Assembly (NCBI GenBank): GCA_012032345.1
Contig: JAAUQI010000025.1
Coordinates: 1-64,000 of the forward strand
Direction of reading: 5' to 3'
DNA length: 64,000 nucleotides
DNA from: Leptolyngbyaceae cyanobacterium RM1_1_2
GTDB taxonomy: Bacteria; Cyanobacteriota; Cyanobacteriia; Phormidesmidales; Phormidesmidaceae
This document shows positions 60,866 to 64,000 of the stretch, in pieces. The stretch's first letter is position 1, and every line of letters starts with the position of its first letter. Position numbers and translations under genes: made by a program. The notes beneath the pieces are model-generated. The model had not been told where the DNA came from. It did not search any database and was given only the letters and a program-made list of their open reading frames with translations.

Positions 60866-62872
60866 TCATGGGGTCAGCACGGCGGGCGGGTCAATCAGGA
60901 GTTCTGCTGGGGCAACCGGGCGACCGATGGTCAATTGCTCCAGGTAGGCCAGCGGCTGATCAGGATTAAAGATGACGCCGTCAAACAGGGCAAATGGATC
61001 GCGGTCAGGCTCAATATCAGGCCAGCCCAGCTGTCTTGCCGCCTGCCCAAACAGATCGACCCGGCGTACACGCTCTATGATTTCGAGCCAGTTTTTAGGA
61101 AAGGGGGTTATGTCCCAGCGGGCAAACTGCGTCAAGATCCACAGGGCCTCAGCGCGGGTAGGACAGTTGGCGCGATCGACGTAGAAGCAGTTAAACCGGG
61201 CCTGATTGGTTGGCGCTGAGCCATCACCGCGATCGTAGGCTTCGACAAAGCCGCGCTGGGTGTAGCTAGGATCTGTGCCTACGTACTGAGGCTGGCAAAG
61301 CAGCTGCAAGATTTCTGCTCGATGACGGCGATCGTCGCAGTATTCACAGGCTTCCATCAGCGCTTTAACCAGAGCCAGGTGCGTTTCTGGATAGGCAGCG
61401 GCCCAGTCTTCTCGCACCCCCAACACTTTTTCAGGATGCCCTGGCCAAATGTCGAGATCAGTGGCCATGACCACGCCAATCCCCTCTGCTACCGCCCGTG
61501 AGTTCCAGGGTTCACCCACGCAGTAGCCATCGATATTGCCTGCTTTAAGATTGGCAATCATCTGCGGCGGCGGAATCACGGTCAGGTTGACATCTCGGTC
61601 GGGATCAATTTCGCCAGCAGCTAGCCAATAGCGCAGCAGCAGGTTGTGCATTGAGGTGGGATGAACCATGCCCAACGTATGCACACGATCAGGCGTATTT
61701 TGCAGGTTTGCCTTGAAGTCAGCTAGCGATCGCACCCCTTGGTCATAGAGCTGACGGCTAAAGGTAATCGCATTGCCGTTGCGCCCTAGCACCAGAGCGG
61801 TGATAGTAGGCAGCGGCTTTTGCTTGCCCGAGCCAATCGTCATTGCCAAGGGCATTCCAGCCACCATTTGAGCTGCATCCAAGCGCCCAGAGGCAACGCC
61901 ATCACAAATTGCTTTCCAACTGGGTTCCCGCGAAAGGGTCACCTCTTCTAGGCCGTATTTTTTGAAAAAGCCCTTTTCCTGGGCAACAACCAACGGAGCG
62001 CAGTCGGTCAGGGGTACAAAGCCAATTTCCAGATTGACTTTCTCTAAGCCATGACGGGCGATCGCCGTGACAGGTTTGGCCTGCCGCTGTTTGGCTCGTT
62101 TTTGCTGATTGAGAAAATAGATAACTTCGCTGCGCAGGGCATAGTAGCGGGGATGGTTCAGCACCTCTAGGCGATGGCGCGGTCGGGAAATCGGCACGTC
62201 CAGGATCTGTCCAATATGCGCCTCTGGCCCATTCGTCATCATGACGATGCGGTCGGAGAGCAAAATGGCCTCATCGACATCGTGTGTCACCATGATCGTG
62301 GTGACCTGATGCTCCTGGCAGATTTGCATCAGCTGCTCTTGCAAATTGCCCCGCGTCAGAGCGTCTAAGGCCCCAAAAGGTTCGTCTAACAGCAGCACTT
62401 TGGGGCGAATTGCTAGAGCGCGGGCGATCGCCACGCGCTGCTTCATGCCGCCAGAAATCTCGTCTGGATACTGATCAGCTGCCCGCTGTAGCCCTACTAG
62501 GGCAACATGGTGCTCAACGATGCTCTTTTGTTCTCCCTTAGGCAGATGGCTGAGCGCCGCTTCAACCGAGAGGGCAATATTCTGACGCACGGTTTTCCAT
62601 GGCAGCAGCGAGTAATGCTGAAAAACCACCATGCGATCGGGGCCAGGACGTTTGATCTCGCGGCCTTCTAGAATGACGCCGCCGCCGCTTGGGCGATCTA
62701 GTCCGGCCACAATATTCAGCAGCGTTGATTTGCCACAGCCAGAATGACCAATTAGAGAAACAAACTCTCCCTGACGTACCTTTAAATCAATGCCTTTGAG
62801 GGCAATATATTGTCCGCCATCAGGCAGGGTGAACACTTTATCAATGTGATCAACTTCGACAAAAGCAGCCAT
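60866..62872 (-). CDS. nrtC: Nitrate ABC transporter NrtC: ATPase fused to an NrtA-like regulatory domain
   Basis: 668 residues. Residues 1-255 are an ABC ATPase ([68 protein letters not shown]). From about 280 the chain is an NrtA-like solute-binding domain ([60 protein letters not shown]). In Synechococcus this domain mediates ammonium inhibition of nitrate uptake. Normal length and order: 60 bases after nrtB, before nrtD. Confidence 0.95.
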   Translation of the reverse strand: MAAFVEVDHIDKVFTLPDGGQYIALKGIDLKVRQGEFVSLIGHSGCGKSTLLNIVAGLDRPSGGGVILEGREIKRPGPDRMVVFQHYSLLPWKTVRQNIALSVEAALSHLPKGEQKSIVEHHVALVGLQRAADQYPDEISGGMKQRVAIARALAIRPKVLLLDEPFGALDALTRGNLQEQLMQICQEHQVTTIMVTHDVDEAILLSDRIVMMTNGPEAHIGQILDVPISRPRHRLEVLNHPRYYALRSEVIYFLNQQKRAKQRQAKPVTAIARHGLEKVNLEIGFVPLTDCAPLVVAQEKGFFKKYGLEEVTLSREPSWKAICDGVASGRLDAAQMVAGMPLAMTIGSGKQKPLPTITALVLGRNGNAITFSRQLYDQGVRSLADFKANLQNTPDRVHTLGMVHPTSMHNLLLRYWLAAGEIDPDRDVNLTVIPPPQMIANLKAGNIDGYCVGEPWNSRAVAEGIGVVMATDLDIWPGHPEKVLGVREDWAAAYPETHLALVKALMEACEYCDDRRHRAEILQLLCQPQYVGTDPSYTQRGFVEAYDRGDGSAPTNQARFNCFYVDRANCPTRAEALWILTQFARWDITPFPKNWLEIIERVRRVDLFGQAARQLGWPDIEPDRDPFALFDGVIFNPDQPLAYLEQLTIGRPVAPAELLIDPPAVLTP

Positions 62873-62932
62873 ATTCTCAACCCGGAGTAGACGGTAACAG
62901 AGTCAGCGAAAAGTTCAAAAAAGCGATTAAAC

Positions 62933-63775
62933 CTACGATGTTTTTGCCCCTTTCAACATCAAGGTGCCGATCCAGGCAACCAGCTTGTCTAGCAGCAGAC
63001 CAACTACGCCCACATAGATCAAGGCCAGAATAATTTCGCTAATCAGCGAGCTGTTCCAAGCATCCCAGATAAAAAAGCCGATACCGACGCCGCCAATCAG
63101 CATTTCAGCCGCTACAATCGCCAGCCAGGAAAGGCCGATACCAATGCGCAGGCCGGTAAAGACATAGGGCACGGTTGCCGGAAAAAGAATGTCAGTAAAG
63201 TATTTCCATTTGGAAAGCTGTAGAACCTGAGCGACGTTTTTGTAGTCCTGGGGCAGCTGCTGCACCCCTACAGCAGTGTTGATGATGACAGGCCAAATAG
63301 CTGTGATGAAAATGACGAAAATGGCAGAGGGTTCACTGCTTTGGAAAGCCGCCAGAGAAATGGGCAACCAGGCTAGTGGCGGCACTGTTCGCAATACCTG
63401 AAAGATCGGATCTAGGGCATCGTAGATGACGCGGCTGCTGCCAATCAGCATGCCCAGCAAAATGCCCACAACGGCTGAGAAAGAAAAGCCAATGGCTACC
63501 CGCTGCAGGCTGGCCAAAATCTGCCAAAATAGACCCTTATCAGTGCCGCCATTGTCAAAGAAAGGATCAATAATCAGCGGCCAAGTTTCCTGCAAAACCT
63601 GAATCGGGCCGGGCAAGGTAGCCAGGGGGTTTAGAGATAAAACCTGCCAGATGGCTAAAAAGACCAAAAGGGCGATCGCTGAGGTAAGGATACGGCTGAA
63701 TTTTCCCAGCTTTTTGAACAATCGAGAGAGCGGATGCGCTTGCGATCGCAAACGACGGTAAGAAGTTGTTGACAT
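62933..63775 (-). CDS. nrtB: Nitrate ABC transporter permease NrtB
   Basis: 280 residues with about six membrane helices (ILTSAIALLVFLAIWQVLSL, GFSFSAVVGILLGMLIGSS, IFVIFITAIWPVIINTAVGV, IGIGLSWLAIVAAEMLIGG, LILALIYVGVVGLLLDKLVA-like end). The BPD_transp_1 domain of the NrtB/SsuC group is clear, with the cytosolic coupling region PVIINTAVGVQQLPQDYKNV. It forms the membrane channel for nitrate import. Confidence 0.93.
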   Translation of the reverse strand: MSTTSYRRLRSQAHPLSRLFKKLGKFSRILTSAIALLVFLAIWQVLSLNPLATLPGPIQVLQETWPLIIDPFFDNGGTDKGLFWQILASLQRVAIGFSFSAVVGILLGMLIGSSRVIYDALDPIFQVLRTVPPLAWLPISLAAFQSSEPSAIFVIFITAIWPVIINTAVGVQQLPQDYKNVAQVLQLSKWKYFTDILFPATVPYVFTGLRIGIGLSWLAIVAAEMLIGGVGIGFFIWDAWNSSLISEIILALIYVGVVGLLLDKLVAWIGTLMLKGAKTS

Positions 63776-63841
63776 AGCTCTAAAGTGAGGTAGGAAAGGC
63801 TAAAGGCCGTCAGGTACTTGCATGAATCAGTCTGTACGTGA

Positions 63842-64000
63842 CTAAACAGTCACCTTCTTAATTGCTAAGTTCTTTAGATATTCCTCTGGCTGCTCGGGAT
63901 CAAACTTGACACCATCAAAGAAGGTCTCAACTCCCCGTGAAGTGCTCTTAGGAATCATTGCTTCTTGACCAATCGCTTTAGCCGCTTCCTGCCAGAGATC
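63842..64000 (-). CDS. nrtA: Nitrate-binding protein NrtA, C-terminal end (gene cut by the window edge)
   Basis: The last 52 codons of nrtA, reading [35 protein letters not shown] and LAIKKVTV before TAG (63844-63842). This matches NrtA ends (RGVE-FFDG-FDP). NrtA is the periplasmic nitrate-binding lipoprotein and first gene of nrtABCD; its promoter, where NtcA sites would be expected, lies outside the window. Confidence 0.85.
   Translation of the reverse strand, partial: DLWQEAAKAIGQEAMIPKSTSRGVETFFDGVKFDPEQPEEYLKNLAIKKVTV

Overview
The window is cyanobacterial chromosome. The palindrome GCGATCGC (HIP1) is scattered throughout, and the gene content is diagnostic: a complete kaiABC clock locus, nrtABCD nitrate transporter genes (nrtA cut by the right edge), Ycf46, and the cyanobacterial rpmH-rnpA-PH-yidC-jag-DUF177-ycf46 order. 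Gene content and moderate GC suggest a Leptolyngbya/Nodosilinea-type lineage, but the genus cannot be fixed from sequence alone. No tRNA, rRNA, CRISPR array, transposase or prophage integrase was seen.

Layout. 0-8 kb, minus strand: a Ski2-like helicase, an SH3 protein, then a ribosome/membrane-biogenesis operon (rpmH, rnpA, PH protein, yidC, jag, DUF177, ycf46). 8-10 kb: a DUF2808 protein and a broken, catalytically degenerate caspase-fold protein. 10-12.7 kb, plus: VOC protein, PLP fold-type I enzyme, cbiT. 12.6-18.5 kb: a CBS/histidine-kinase/double pseudo-receiver gene divergent from kaiA-kaiB-kaiC. 18.5-20.9 kb: a gene-poor, decayed stretch. 21-28 kb, plus: a caspase-STAND NTPase-membrane protein, a Rad50/SbcC-like ATPase without a zinc hook, and a methylglyoxal synthase/diacylglycerol kinase fusion. 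28-42 kb: housekeeping genes (yidD, a Ca2+/cation exchanger, hypB, half of an amino-acid ABC transporter, a Na+/H+ antiporter, alr, an HNH protein, a DHH phosphoesterase, gltA, a PEP-CTERM protein). 42.5-52.8 kb, plus: a 10-kb operon encoding contractile-injection-system (CIS) baseplate proteins followed by three large accessory proteins, two of which carry a membrane segment among Ig-like domains. 52.8-58.6 kb: a TetR regulator and an RND efflux pump. 58.8-59.9 kb: a lipoprotein and an unknown protein. 59.9-64 kb, minus: nrtD, nrtC, nrtB and the 3' end of nrtA.

The most interesting unit is the isolated CIS baseplate operon. It has gp25, gpJ and gpI homologues but no sheath, tube, spike or AAA+ ATPase gene in the window. 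It also carries a membrane-anchored WD40 propeller protein and a winged-helix/Ig/membrane/Ig protein. Membrane-bound CIS are known from Anabaena thylakoids, so these accessory proteins are candidates for anchoring or triggering. The second is the caspase-STAND gene next to a decayed neighbourhood, with a separate dead caspase homologue 11 kb away.

Caution: at least six genes carry an apparent single-base frameshift (near 90, 3560, 9662, 19685, 47375 and 49390), several at short homopolymers. In each of the five that lie wholly inside the window, one base change restores a full-length family member. Assembly error is the simplest explanation for most, but reads are needed to decide gene by gene.
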